In this document: positions 53,589 through 63,216 of the stretch, piece by piece
Position numbering within the stretch: the first letter of the stretch is position 1
Layout of the letters: each line of letters opens with the position of its first letter
From: Pelagicoccus albus
GTDB taxonomy: Bacteria; Verrucomicrobiota; Verrucomicrobiia; Opitutales; Opitutaceae
Assembly: GCF_014230145.1 (NCBI RefSeq)
Contig: NZ_JACHVC010000006.1
Coordinates: 248,001 to 312,000 of the forward strand
Length of the DNA stretch: 64,000 bases
Reading direction: 5' to 3'
Made by a program: the position numbers and the translations under genes
Notes under the pieces: model-generated
What the model was told of the DNA's origin: nothing
Databases searched by the model: none
What the model saw: only the letters and a program-made list of their open reading frames with translations

Positions 53589-54785
53589 TTATTTGCTTCC
53601 GACTATTTGCTCGGTTTCGCGAGCGATCATGAGTTCTTCGTTTGTCTGGATGACGATCGCTTTAACCGAGGAGTTTTTAGTTGAAATGATACCGTCGTTG
53701 CCCTTGCCGCGATTCTTGTTGGCTTCTGGGTCAATCTCGATGCCCAAGTGGGCGAGTCGCTGCATGGTTTCCGCACGGGTGAGGGCGTCGTTTTCGCCGA
53801 TTCCTCCGGTGAAAATCAAAGCGTCGCAATCTTCGATAGTCGCTCTCAGCGAGGCGATACTTTTGGCCAAGCGGCGCGTGAAGATCCCTACTGCAAGCTT
53901 GGCAGCCTCATTGCCCTCTGTGGAGGCTTCGCGCAGAGTGCGCATATCGTTGGAAATGTCGGAGAGACCGAGCAGACCGCTCTTCTTGTTGAGCATGACG
54001 TCTATGTCGTCAGCTGTCATTCCAAGAGCTCTTTTGAGGTGGAAGATAATGCCTGGGTCGATGTCTCCGCAACGGGTTCCCATGACCATACCTTCTAGAG
54101 GGGTGAGTCCCATGGTGGTATCGACGCAAACTCCATTTTCAATGGCGGCCGCGCTACAACCGTTTCCAAGGTGGGCGGTGATGACGCTAGTCTCGCTTAG
54201 TGGCTTGCCCAAGATGCGGGCTGCTTCTCCGGCTACGTACTTGTGACTGGAGCCGTGGAAGCCGTAGCGGCGGATTCCATGTTTTTTGTAGAGCTCTATG
54301 GGGAGAGGATAGAGGTAGGCCTCAGGTTGTAGCGTTTGATGAAAAGCGGTATCAAAAACCCCGACCTGTGGGAGATCGGGGAAATTTTGTTTGGATGATT
54401 CTATGCCGAGTAGGTTAGCTGGGTTATGCAAAGGAGCCAGGGAATTGCAGGCTTCGACGGCCTTGATAGCAGCTTCGTCCATCACGCAAGCGGAGGTAAA
54501 GGCCTCGCCGCCGTGTACGACGCGGTGACCTACTGCGTCGATGCTCACGTTTACATCCTCTGATGCAACAAACTCGGCGAGCGTATTGAGCGCCTCTTTG
54601 TGCGATGCCTTGGCAGGAAGGTCGCCCTTCACGGCTTCGGCCAGTTTGTCGCTCTCCATCTTGTACTTCGGAGAGTCCGAACCGAGCTTGTCGAACAAGC
54701 CACGCGCTAGGTCGGCTCCCGTCAGGGTGTCGATGACTGAGAATTTTAGGGAGGAACTTCCGCAATTAATGACTAGAATATTCAT
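53589..54785 (-). CDS. ackA: Acetate kinase
   Basis: 398 residues, standard length. MNILVINCGSSSLKFSV opens the ASKHA fold; GHRVVHGGEAF, VFDTAFHQTLQPEAYLYPLP, RRYGFHGSSHKYVA and HLGNGCSAAAIENGVCVDTTMG are the family blocks, and IFTGGIGENDAL binds the nucleotide. It converts acetyl phosphate and ADP to acetate and ATP. A MerR-type regulator gene lies 132 bases upstream on the same strand. Confidence 0.97.
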   Translation of the reverse strand: MNILVINCGSSSLKFSVIDTLTGADLARGLFDKLGSDSPKYKMESDKLAEAVKGDLPAKASHKEALNTLAEFVASEDVNVSIDAVGHRVVHGGEAFTSACVMDEAAIKAVEACNSLAPLHNPANLLGIESSKQNFPDLPQVGVFDTAFHQTLQPEAYLYPLPIELYKKHGIRRYGFHGSSHKYVAGEAARILGKPLSETSVITAHLGNGCSAAAIENGVCVDTTMGLTPLEGMVMGTRCGDIDPGIIFHLKRALGMTADDIDVMLNKKSGLLGLSDISNDMRTLREASTEGNEAAKLAVGIFTRRLAKSIASLRATIEDCDALIFTGGIGENDALTRAETMQRLAHLGIEIDPEANKNRGKGNDGIISTKNSSVKAIVIQTNEELMIARETEQIVGSK

Positions 54786-54917
54786 TAGCTGACTGCATTT
54801 GACGAATCAGCTACATGATATCGACTAATCAGCCTTATCTGACAAACCCTAATTAAAGAAAGTCGGGTAATTAATTATTACAGTCAACCAAGGCAGGGTG
54901 ATTTCGGGGCAAATCGG

Positions 54918-55883
54918 TCACGGAGCGGGGATCTCGACCCCATCTTCTCGACAGAGGCGTATGAGGGCCAACTCCATAATGCGGCGGGCCTTGGCGGTCT
55001 CTGCGTGTAGAAAATCGTGTAGCTCTCGGTCCTTCTCGGATTCAAATGAGCAATTGCTGCTGTAGTCTTCGAAGGCGCAGAGACTGGATACCAGCGAACT
55101 AACGTGCCTTGGGCACTCGCAGTCGAGGTCAGGCTCGGAGTCGCTCAGAGCCATGAGCTGGCTTTCGCTGAGCAATCGCTCCGGTATCTCCGTTTTGGCT
55201 TCGGTTTTGTTGGGCTGCAAAAGTGTCGGGGTAAGGCTATATAGATAGCGCTCGATCATGATGCTGTTTATCGGCCAACGCAGTAGGTGTACGCCGGCCT
55301 TGGCCAACTCCTTCAGCTGATTCCTCTGCATGAAGTCAAAAATCGTCACGATCGTCAGCTGCGGAAAGCTGGCGGCGAGCTCGAGAATAGCGGTCTTCTC
55401 ATCCGGATTGCGACCCTGGCTGTCTATCAGGATGATGCTGAGTTGGTGTTCGCCTCGCAAGTGTTCGGAGAGGTCCTCCATAGAGGCGAAGGATTTCGAA
55501 CTCCAGAACAGCGGCTTGGCGGAGTTGAGTCGGATGCTGTGAGTCGGGGCGAGGAAGCCCGCTTGCAGATTTGCGAGGGAGGGGATCTCGTTGGAAAAGG
55601 CGTTTTCTGCGGACGCTTTGAGCTCGCTCAAGCGAGTTTCTAGAGCTTCTTCGTCGAGGTGAGCTATTCTCCCGATCGAATCGCCTAGGTCGATCAGCGA
55701 CTTGAGATGTATCAGGCGCTTCAGATCGTTTGAGCTCAAGATACGTTCTCCCGACTCGGATTCTATGGAAGCGGTGAAATAGTCGCGTCGCATCCAGGTA
55801 CGGATCGTGTTGGGCGAAATGCCAGCCATTTTGGCCGCGGTACCGATCTTGTATCCTGTATTAGCTTCGGTTTCTTGTATCAT
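54918..55883 (-). CDS. MerR-family HTH regulator with receiver-like middle domain
   Basis: 321 residues. The first ~75 residues are a MerR winged helix (YKIGTAAKMAGISPNTIRTW, then YFTASIESESGERILSSNDLKRL). About residues 150-220 look like a receiver or B12-type Rossmann domain: LSIILIDSQG as a beta3 strand with Asp, LTIVTIFDFMQ, and AGVHLLRWPINS ending the domain. There is no cobalamin-binding motif of the CarH type. The C-terminal ~80 residues contain five cysteines (DLDCECPRHV, NCSFES). It stands upstream of ackA-pta and may control it. Not a known named regulator. Confidence 0.8.
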   Translation of the reverse strand: MIQETEANTGYKIGTAAKMAGISPNTIRTWMRRDYFTASIESESGERILSSNDLKRLIHLKSLIDLGDSIGRIAHLDEEALETRLSELKASAENAFSNEIPSLANLQAGFLAPTHSIRLNSAKPLFWSSKSFASMEDLSEHLRGEHQLSIILIDSQGRNPDEKTAILELAASFPQLTIVTIFDFMQRNQLKELAKAGVHLLRWPINSIMIERYLYSLTPTLLQPNKTEAKTEIPERLLSESQLMALSDSEPDLDCECPRHVSSLVSSLCAFEDYSSNCSFESEKDRELHDFLHAETAKARRIMELALIRLCREDGVEIPAP

Positions 55884-56041
55884 GAGTAGCGTTTATGAGA
55901 TGGTGTATGGGTGTTTCAATTTCAAAACGAACCACGCATGAACTCGATTGACGAGTCCGATTGGGCGACTCGAGAGGTTTGGATTTGTTTTGGATCGATA
56001 AAGCTATCTCGCCTGAAGCTCTTGAATAAGCTATTGGACGC

Positions 56042-56075
56042 AAAAAGCCCCTGTCCTTAAGGAAAGGGCAGGGGC
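56042..56075 (-). terminator. Intrinsic terminator of the LacI gene
   Basis: The stem GCCCCTG / CAGGGGC (56047-56053 with 56069-56075), extended by CCTT / AAGG, is followed on the minus strand by TTTTT (AAAAA at 56042-56046). It lies 26 bases beyond the stop of the LacI-family gene. Confidence 0.9.
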
Positions 56076-56101
56076 GGTGAAACTTGTCGTGTGAATTACG
56101 C

Positions 56102-57175
56102 TTAGCGAGCGACCAGATTGGCGTTTAGTTCCGCCTTTATCGGGCACTCTTTGGGGATGGGGACGAACTTTGGCGAGACGAGCGTGGTGCTCGGGCTTTT
56201 TTCCGATCCTCGACGGAAGGTTTTGATTTGCCCGACTGCCATGTCGACAGCACGGCGGCCATTTTCGTGATGGTCTTGGTCGATCCCGCCATATTTGAGG
56301 GACCGCCTGTTTGCGTCCAAGGGGACGTATCTACAGTCTTGGCCGCCTTTAGTCACTTCGTAGGCGACGTCGGCCATATTGTTCCAGTTGCTGATTATGA
56401 CCTCCACGTTGTTTTCGCGAGCCCACTCAATAGCGGCGGGTCGGACGTCTTCGCGATAATCTGAACTGTGCTGGAAATAGTGGGGTTCAATCCAGTTTTC
56501 TCGGTCGAGTTCGCGGCGATAGGTATGGAAACCGGCAGCGTAGGTGAAGCGCTTGTGAACCTCCTCGAACTCAGACATGGCAAGACCGATTCGCTGGTAG
56601 CCCATTTTCTTCAATTCTACAATCAGCCGGCGAACTGCCTCGATCTGGTTTGTCTGCACCGAATCGAACTCCAGAAATTCTGGCAGCGGGTTCACCTTGA
56701 CCAGTGAATAAAGGTCCCAGTCCAGTTCGAAAGGTTCATCGTAGTAGTCGAAAGCCCCGAAAATAACGCCTTGGATGCCACGAGCTTTGAGCACGCGATT
56801 GAGGGATTTGCTATCCTTGTATTCGTGACCGAGCCAAAAGGTGTCGAGTTTGTAGCCGAGCTCTTTGGCCCGTTCTTTCGCGCCAGCGAGTAGATCTCGA
56901 GAGACATGGTGCTCGCTTACTTCCTTGGGATCGCGAACGTTGATAATCCACGCGATAACCTGTTCGCTGGGACGGTTTTTGGTGGCTTGCCGATATGCGA
57001 CCAGTGCCGAAAGGGCAGGGTCAGGTCGGTAGCCCATCTCTTCGGCTAGCTTTTGAATTCTGTCCCTTGTCGCTTTGGGCAAGCTCGGATGGTTACGCAG
57101 AGCGAGCGAAACAGTTGTTTGGTGGACGCCGGCAACTTTTGCGACGTCCTTCATCAGTACGCGGGGTTTATCCAT
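56102..57175 (-). CDS. LacI-family transcriptional regulator
   Basis: 357 residues. N-terminal LacI helix-turn-helix (KDVAKVAGVHQTTVSLALRN), the hinge region with GYRPDPALSAL, and a periplasmic-binding-like effector domain (VIAWIINVRDPK, GIQGVIFGAF, KMGYQRIGLAMSEFEEV). The RPDPALSALVAYRQ variant is common in Opitutae and Lentisphaerae. It is a monocistronic minus-strand gene with its own terminator; no neighbouring sugar gene shows the regulon. The upstream region has repeats of CTCTTAAG (57232, 57250) that may be its own operator. Confidence 0.92.
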   Translation of the reverse strand: MDKPRVLMKDVAKVAGVHQTTVSLALRNHPSLPKATRDRIQKLAEEMGYRPDPALSALVAYRQATKNRPSEQVIAWIINVRDPKEVSEHHVSRDLLAGAKERAKELGYKLDTFWLGHEYKDSKSLNRVLKARGIQGVIFGAFDYYDEPFELDWDLYSLVKVNPLPEFLEFDSVQTNQIEAVRRLIVELKKMGYQRIGLAMSEFEEVHKRFTYAAGFHTYRRELDRENWIEPHYFQHSSDYREDVRPAAIEWARENNVEVIISNWNNMADVAYEVTKGGQDCRYVPLDANRRSLKYGGIDQDHHENGRRAVDMAVGQIKTFRRGSEKSPSTTLVSPKFVPIPKECPIKAELNANLVAR

Positions 57176-57375
57176 TGGGTCGAAGGAGCTAAACTTTTTT
57201 TGTTACGGAGAGCGGGAGGACCGAGATCCGACTCTTAAGGAAGAGCCCGCTCTTAAGAGAGAGGAGACAGTTGAGAATGAGGGCAAGTTCTCGAATTACT
57301 CATGTCAGCTCTTACTATAGCGTAAAGTAAGAAAGGGGCCTCAGCGTACGCAGATTTGCTTGATTGGGATCCGTA

Positions 57376-60300
57376 TCAGCCTGCTTTTGGTGGTCGCACA
57401 AGTCCGTGCCACCACTTGCCTACGATCCATTTGAAGTCTTCCAAAATCAGGTAGAAGCAGGGCACTAGGATAAGCGTAATGAAGGTGGCGAAGGCGACGC
57501 CGAAAGCCAAAGAGGTGGCCATGGGAATGAGGAACTGAGCTTGCAAACTCGTTTCATGCAAAATTGGGATGAGGCCGACGAAGGTGGTGACTGAGGTGAG
57601 CAAAATTGCCCTGAACCGCTGCATTCCGCCAATCCGAACCGCGTCGAAAAGGCTCATTCCATCTTCTCGCAAGGTATTGATTCGTTCTACCAAGACGAGA
57701 GAGTCATTCACGACCACACCTGCCATGGCGATCATGCCGATGAAAGAGAGGAGACTGAGGTCTTGGAAACCGTACAAATGACCGACAATCGACCCAGCGA
57801 CTCCGAATGGAATGACGGAAATCACGATTAGCGGCTGGCTGTAGCTTTTGAAAGGTATGGCCAGCAGCATGTAAATACAGGCGAGCACGAGGAGAGAACC
57901 GCCGATCAACACAGGCTTCGACTCCGCTAAGTCTTTGGCCTCGCCGCCCATGGCGGGAGTCACGCTGGGATATCGTTGCAAGACTTCTGGCAGAATTTCT
58001 CCGTAAACCTTTTTTGCGATTTCTTCCGTTGTGATCACGGACTTATCTGCTTCGGCCTGGATTTTGATAATCCGCTTTCGGTCCAATCTGGATATGGCCG
58101 GATAGCCGACGCCCATTTCGATTTCCGCCACTTCGCCAATAGGAACGCGAGCTCCACTAGCCGTCACGATACGCATGTTTTCCAAGTCTCCGAGCGACTC
58201 TCGCTGCGATCTCGGATAACGTACCATGATCTTTACGTCCTCCTTGTCTCTTTGGACGCGTTGCACTTCAGCACCGTAGAAGGCGTTTCGAACCTGCCTT
58301 CCCAAATCGGCGGCGTTGATGCCTAAGGAGCGGGCATCGTCTTTGAGGCGGATTTTGAGTTCTCGTTTCCCTTCTGAATAGGTGTCTCTTATGTCATAGA
58401 GTCCCTCGACTTCGCGCAGCTTTTCTTGGATTTCGAGCGAGGCCTGCTTCAATTTCGAGAAGTCGCGCCCTGTCAGCTGTACATCTACGGGGAGGCCGAC
58501 TGGTCCACTGGCATTCGCTTCAAATTTCAGTCTTTTAGCTCCGGGGATTTCACCAACTTTTTGTCTCCACCGCTCCACTACGTCGTTCGCATTCGAGTCT
58601 GAGGTTTCGCTTTTGGCCAATTCGAGAATAATCTGTCCAATGTTGCTGCCGGTGGAGCTAGCTCCAGAAGCCGCTGGACCTCCAGAACTGCCGGCCGAGC
58701 CGAGCGAAACGAGCTTGTTTTTGACCGGGTCGATTTCACCGGCTGCTTTGTCCTCCTCGCGTATTTCCTCAAGAGCGGCGTCCAGAATCTTCACTGCCTT
58801 TTCCGTTTCGGAGGCGGGAGTGCCTTCGATCATCGTGAGACTGGCGAGAATGTAGTCCGAGGGTACACTCGGGAAGAAAACGAAACGTATGATTCCGGAT
58901 ATGGGCAGGGCAATGGAGGCTACGAAGAGTAGTCCGAAAAGGGCGGAGGTATACCAACGCCATTTGATCGCTCGCCGAAGCCATCTCTGGTAGGTTGTTT
59001 GAATAAAACGCTCTAGCCAGTCGGAAATGCTGCGTTGTAGACGCGAGAAAAGGTTTAGCTTTTCGCGTCCGCTCTTGTCGCCCACTTTGCAAAGCGAGAG
59101 ATGGTAGGGCAGTACAAGTTTGCTTTGCACCAATGAGAATCCTAGCGTTGGGATAACCACCCATGGGATGACTCCCATAAATTTGCCAGCCATGCCTGGT
59201 AGTAAAAATATGGGTACGAATGCAACCATGGTCGTAATGACCGCGAAGGTCACTGGCGTGGATACGCGATGAGTACCTTTTATAGCGCTATCAACACCGG
59301 GTCCGTTCTTTTGGAACTCGGTGAAGACGCTTTCTCCCACCACAATCGCGTCGTCGACTACGATGCCGAGCACGAGTATGAAAGCGAAAAGAGAGATGAG
59401 GTTAACAGTGATGCCAACTAAAGGTCCAATTGCCAATGTCGCTAGGAAGCTAACTGGAATACCTATCGCTACGAAGAAGGCGAGGGAGGGTCGCAAAAAG
59501 ATGGCGAGTGAGACCAGTACCAAGACAAAGCCGATTATTCCATTCTCCAGCAGCATGTCGATACGTCCTTGGAGATAGAAAGAAGTATCTATCCAAGCTT
59601 CCAGAGTGATGCCTTCTGGTATCCAGATTGGTGCTACGTTATCCACATAGTCGTAAACAGCAGCGGAGATTTCGAGAGGATTCTCGTTTCCCACTTCTCG
59701 CACTAAGATGGTGGCAGCCATCTTGTCGTTGAAATGGGAGAGCAGGTCTGATTCCTCCAATCCGTCTTTGATGGTGGCGACATCCTTAAGGTACACGAGC
59801 CCTCCATCCGGCCGGGTAAGCAAAACGATATTTTCGAAGTCGTAGGCGTCGTATGCTTGTTCCTTGGTGCGCAGTTGTATCTCGCCGCCTTGGGCTTTGA
59901 TCATACCCCCGGGGAGGTCCAATGAGTTTGCCCTAACGATCGATACAACCTGATCGAAGCTAAGCCCGTATTTTCTCAAATCATTTTCCGTAAGCTCGAT
60001 GGATAGCTCGTAGGCTCGCACGCCCTCGAGGGATACTTGGCTGATTCCTTCTATTTCTGTAAGCTCATCCCGGATACGTTGGGCGATCTTTTTGATCTCG
60101 ACCTCGCTCGCTTCCCCATAGACGGAAACGCGTATGACATCCTTGGGGATAAGGATTTCCTCCACGATGGGACGTTCCGTATTGGCTGGGAAGCTTGGGA
60201 TCGCATCAACTCGCGTTTTGATGTCGTCCTTTAGCTTGGAGACTGGATAGCCTTTATTGACCGTAACTGTAACGGCTCCATAGCCCTCGGAAGCGGTGGA

Positions 60301-60537
60301 GTTTATCTCTTTTATCCCGTTGACTCCTTGCAGAGCCTCCTCGATCCGAACGATGACCAGTTCCTCGACCTCCTCTGGGGAAGCTCCAAGGAAGGGGACT
60401 CGAACTGCCACCATATCTAGCGAGAAATCAGGAAAGAGCTCTGTCTTCGCCGTGAAGCTCGAAATAAGTCCTCCGATCACGAGGAGGAGCATGGTGAGGT
60501 TGGCCGCAACCCCGTTTTTTGTGAACCAAGCAATCAT
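57376..60537 (-). CDS. RND-family efflux pump inner-membrane transporter
   Basis: 1053 residues, AcrB/MdtB-like hydrophobe/amphiphile efflux pump. Twelve transmembrane segments in two halves, each followed by a large periplasmic loop. The proton-relay motif is kept as LGIVVDDAIVVGESVF in TM4 (two Asp), and the second half has VVNDSLVLVERINTL. The start MIAWFTKNGVAANLTML is typical of RND pumps. Follows the adaptor gene by 19 bases as the last gene of a TetR-OMF-MFP-RND operon. The substrate is unknown; the family covers drugs, bile salts and other amphiphiles. Confidence 0.95.
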   Translation of the reverse strand: MIAWFTKNGVAANLTMLLLVIGGLISSFTAKTELFPDFSLDMVAVRVPFLGASPEEVEELVIVRIEEALQGVNGIKEINSTASEGYGAVTVTVNKGYPVSKLKDDIKTRVDAIPSFPANTERPIVEEILIPKDVIRVSVYGEASEVEIKKIAQRIRDELTEIEGISQVSLEGVRAYELSIELTENDLRKYGLSFDQVVSIVRANSLDLPGGMIKAQGGEIQLRTKEQAYDAYDFENIVLLTRPDGGLVYLKDVATIKDGLEESDLLSHFNDKMAATILVREVGNENPLEISAAVYDYVDNVAPIWIPEGITLEAWIDTSFYLQGRIDMLLENGIIGFVLVLVSLAIFLRPSLAFFVAIGIPVSFLATLAIGPLVGITVNLISLFAFILVLGIVVDDAIVVGESVFTEFQKNGPGVDSAIKGTHRVSTPVTFAVITTMVAFVPIFLLPGMAGKFMGVIPWVVIPTLGFSLVQSKLVLPYHLSLCKVGDKSGREKLNLFSRLQRSISDWLERFIQTTYQRWLRRAIKWRWYTSALFGLLFVASIALPISGIIRFVFFPSVPSDYILASLTMIEGTPASETEKAVKILDAALEEIREEDKAAGEIDPVKNKLVSLGSAGSSGGPAASGASSTGSNIGQIILELAKSETSDSNANDVVERWRQKVGEIPGAKRLKFEANASGPVGLPVDVQLTGRDFSKLKQASLEIQEKLREVEGLYDIRDTYSEGKRELKIRLKDDARSLGINAADLGRQVRNAFYGAEVQRVQRDKEDVKIMVRYPRSQRESLGDLENMRIVTASGARVPIGEVAEIEMGVGYPAISRLDRKRIIKIQAEADKSVITTEEIAKKVYGEILPEVLQRYPSVTPAMGGEAKDLAESKPVLIGGSLLVLACIYMLLAIPFKSYSQPLIVISVIPFGVAGSIVGHLYGFQDLSLLSFIGMIAMAGVVVNDSLVLVERINTLREDGMSLFDAVRIGGMQRFRAILLTSVTTFVGLIPILHETSLQAQFLIPMATSLAFGVAFATFITLILVPCFYLILEDFKWIVGKWWHGLVRPPKAG

Positions 60538-60556
60538 ATCGGTAGTTGCTTCGCGG

Positions 60557-61807
60557 TTACGGTTGGAGATCCACTAAATCGGAATCTTCAGGATCGGTCG
60601 CATCTTCGTCTTTCAGGAGGACTTCCATGCCGTTCACAACGTACTGGAGTGGGGTAAGGCAGATCAGTTCTCCATCTTCCAAGCCGCTCTCGAGAACAAC
60701 GAGCTCGCTCGTTTTCTGGTATGGTTCCACAGCCCTGACTTCGATTTTTCCCTCTTCTCCGATTATGTAGAGGGTATTCCCTTCGTGGAGAGCTCGACGC
60801 GGAATCATGTAGGCGGATTCCAGTTTTTGGCCTCGGATTTTGGCGGTAACGAAAGTTCCTATTTTGAGAGGAGGTCGCGAAGAATCCGCTACGTTTTCGT
60901 AAGGATCTTCGATTTGAGCAACCAGATAGAGCAATCGAGTTTGCTGATCGATCGCACCCTCGGACCTGTCGATTATTCCCTCCCAATGGTAGTCTATACC
61001 ACCATAATTTGCTGTCAGGGTTACTTTCGGTTTAGCGTTGTTCGATGTTCCATCCGAGTAGGTCTCTGGAATGTCGATCAAGCGGGTGTCATCCGATGTG
61101 ATGCCCAGTCTGACTTCAACTGTATCAGTGGCGTAGATACTCGCAATCTGAGTGGTACGAGCGTTGGCGATTTGTCCGATGTCGATGAACTTCTTTTGTA
61201 CTCGCCCATCATAAGGAGCCTTAACTTCAGTACGGGAAAGGTCTCGCTCCGCGGATTTGATTGCTGCCTCTGCTGCTTCGAGGTTCGCCTCAGCTCGTTT
61301 GATTTGCGGTTTACGTAGTACCAGATCGTTTGGCTTTTCCTCGTTGCCCAATGCCTGCCAATCTTCGAGGGCTTGTTCGGCCAGTCCTTTTTCCTGCTGA
61401 TAGGCGAGTTGGGCTTCAGCGTATCGACTTTTCAAACTTGCAAGGTTGGCGATGTAATCGGTGTTGTCGATGGTGGCCAATACTTCCCCTTTCTTGAAAA
61501 AGCCTCCCGCGTATAGTTTTGGCGATACGCTTAAAAACCGCCCTGAGACTTCCGCGAAGAGAGTGGTTTGTGTCCTGGCTTCCACGGTTCCTTGGCTCTC
61601 GACGAATACTTCGATCTCGGACGCGTCCGCTTCGATTGCTTCCACGAGAGGCAAAACTTTTTGAGTGGGCTTATTGCCGGGCTCTTTTTTTAGGGCGAAG
61701 GCGATTCCAATTATGAGAGCGGATCCCACTAATAAAATTAGGACCGCAGGCAGGACGTGAAGGAATAGCCACCGAAAGAGTGGGGGACGTTCTTCGTTTT
61801 CTTCCAT
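60557..61807 (-). CDS. RND efflux periplasmic adaptor (HlyD/MFP family)
   Basis: 416 residues. One N-terminal membrane anchor (LPAVLILLVGSALIIGIAFAL) leads to the membrane-fusion fold: EVFVESQGTVEARTQTTLFA and VSGRFLSVSPKLYAGGFFKKG open the lipoyl-like domain, a long helical hairpin follows (ASLKSRYAEAQLAYQQEK), then KAPYDGRVQKKFIDIGQ as the second half of the lipoyl. The C-terminal region holds the beta-barrel and membrane-proximal domains. It links the RND pump to the outer-membrane factor. Middle gene of the operon, 19 bases from each partner. Confidence 0.94.
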   Translation of the reverse strand: MEENEERPPLFRWLFLHVLPAVLILLVGSALIIGIAFALKKEPGNKPTQKVLPLVEAIEADASEIEVFVESQGTVEARTQTTLFAEVSGRFLSVSPKLYAGGFFKKGEVLATIDNTDYIANLASLKSRYAEAQLAYQQEKGLAEQALEDWQALGNEEKPNDLVLRKPQIKRAEANLEAAEAAIKSAERDLSRTEVKAPYDGRVQKKFIDIGQIANARTTQIASIYATDTVEVRLGITSDDTRLIDIPETYSDGTSNNAKPKVTLTANYGGIDYHWEGIIDRSEGAIDQQTRLLYLVAQIEDPYENVADSSRPPLKIGTFVTAKIRGQKLESAYMIPRRALHEGNTLYIIGEEGKIEVRAVEPYQKTSELVVLESGLEDGELICLTPLQYVVNGMEVLLKDEDATDPEDSDLVDLQP

Positions 61808-61826
61808 TTTAAGTAGGGGAAATGGG

Positions 61827-63206
61827 TTAATAGGAGCCGCCGAGGGCGAGGTGCAGGTTTATGCGGTTTTGCAGGCGTTGGTTTCGGATTGAAACAAGTT
61901 GGCTACGAGAGTCGAAAGAGCGGCGTTCCGCGTCGAGTACTGTAGTGATATCGACGATACCGCGTTCGTAGAGCTTCCAGGCTTGTTCCTCTGCAAGTTG
62001 GTTTTCGTTAGCTGAAATTTCAGTTTGGCTTTCAAGTGCCGCCAATTCTTCCTCTGCCTTGAGGCTTGTCTCGACTTCGCGGAATGCGGTAAGGGCAGTG
62101 GATTTATAGCGAGCCAGTTGTGACAACTGATTCGCATTGAGCTGGTCCCTCTGGGCTTTTAATCGGCCGCTTTGAAACAAAGCTAGGCTCAAGTCTCCCG
62201 CGATGGACCAGACGTTGAAATCGTTATCGAGAAGATTGGAAAAGTCGCTGCTCAATCCTCCATCCGACGCGGTAAGGCTTAGGCTGGGCAACCAATTGCG
62301 GAGGGCAGATTTTTCGAGAGCCAAGGCGGCGAGTAGTCGCTGTTGCTCGGCTAATATGTCAGGTCTGCGGGCCAGCAATTCAGAGGGCAAACCGGCCGCT
62401 GGCTTGCTCGTTAGTTCCGGAAGCTCTTCTTCCAAGCTCAGTCCAGCGGATGGGTAGCGACCGAGTAACGTTTCCAAAGTTCGCAGTGTTGTATCCAGTG
62501 CGTTGCGACGACTAATGGCCGCTGCTCTGGTGGAGGAAACTTGGGCCCGAGATAGGCGTAAGTCCAAAGCCTCGACGAGTCCGCGAGCGTATCGCCTCTC
62601 CAAAGTTTGCAATTTCGAATCGAAGGACTCGGCGCTTGCTTCGGCCAGTTCGTATTGGGTTTTCGCCTCTATTGTGTTGAACCATGCTTTGGCAACTTGG
62701 CCAGCAAGGGATAGGCGAAAGGCTTCCAATTCAAACAAGCTTGCACGGTACTGGGCACGTGAAGCAGAGCTCTCTTGTCCCAGGCGATTCCAAAGATCGA
62801 CCTCCCAGCGAGCGGAGAGGTTGATGGCATGAGATTCGCCTTCGATTGCCACGGGCGGGTTGAGTGTCACCATGGACCGTGCTCGAGATGACCGCAGATT
62901 GGCCCCGAGACTGGGGAGCCGCGCAGAATTCGTGATCCTGTAGGCCGCTTCTGCCGCTCGCGCTTGTTGATCGATCGCTTCCAAACCAAAATTGTTCTCG
63001 ATGGATTCCGCGATTAACGAGCTCAGAGTGGGAGAGCCGAAGCTCTCAATCCAATCCGTCTGTAGAGGCGAATCTTCCGCATGGCTCCATGTCTCTGGAG
63101 TAAACTCCAGCGTGCTGGCAGGATCATAACTCGATTCCGTCGTCCGGCAGGAAACGAGCAGCAGGCCGCACGCTACGAAAGGCAAGGGGTAGATTCTTCG
63201 TTTCAT
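61827..63206 (-). CDS. Outer-membrane efflux lipoprotein (TolC/NodT family)
   Basis: 459 residues from the ATG at 63206; the longer frame to 63263 overlaps the TetR gene. A lipoprotein signal (FVACGLLLVSC) puts the lipobox cysteine at residue 20. The mature protein is the OEP fold with two repeats of long helices (SLIAESIENNFGLEAIDQQARAA, quoted as EAIDQQARAAEAAYRI; LDLRLSRAQVSSTRAA) and LARRPDILAEQQRLLAAL, the hallmark of the NodT group. It is the outer-membrane exit of the tripartite pump. It follows the TetR gene by 10 bases. Confidence 0.93.
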   Translation of the reverse strand: MKRRIYPLPFVACGLLLVSCRTTESSYDPASTLEFTPETWSHAEDSPLQTDWIESFGSPTLSSLIAESIENNFGLEAIDQQARAAEAAYRITNSARLPSLGANLRSSRARSMVTLNPPVAIEGESHAINLSARWEVDLWNRLGQESSASRAQYRASLFELEAFRLSLAGQVAKAWFNTIEAKTQYELAEASAESFDSKLQTLERRYARGLVEALDLRLSRAQVSSTRAAAISRRNALDTTLRTLETLLGRYPSAGLSLEEELPELTSKPAAGLPSELLARRPDILAEQQRLLAALALEKSALRNWLPSLSLTASDGGLSSDFSNLLDNDFNVWSIAGDLSLALFQSGRLKAQRDQLNANQLSQLARYKSTALTAFREVETSLKAEEELAALESQTEISANENQLAEEQAWKLYERGIVDITTVLDAERRSFDSRSQLVSIRNQRLQNRINLHLALGGSY

Positions 63207-63216
63207 GGAGATCTTT

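Noticed and set aside
53551-54246. A 231-codon plus-strand frame opposite ackA
   Set aside because: AckA blocks are complete on the minus strand; this frame is low-complexity and serine-rich.
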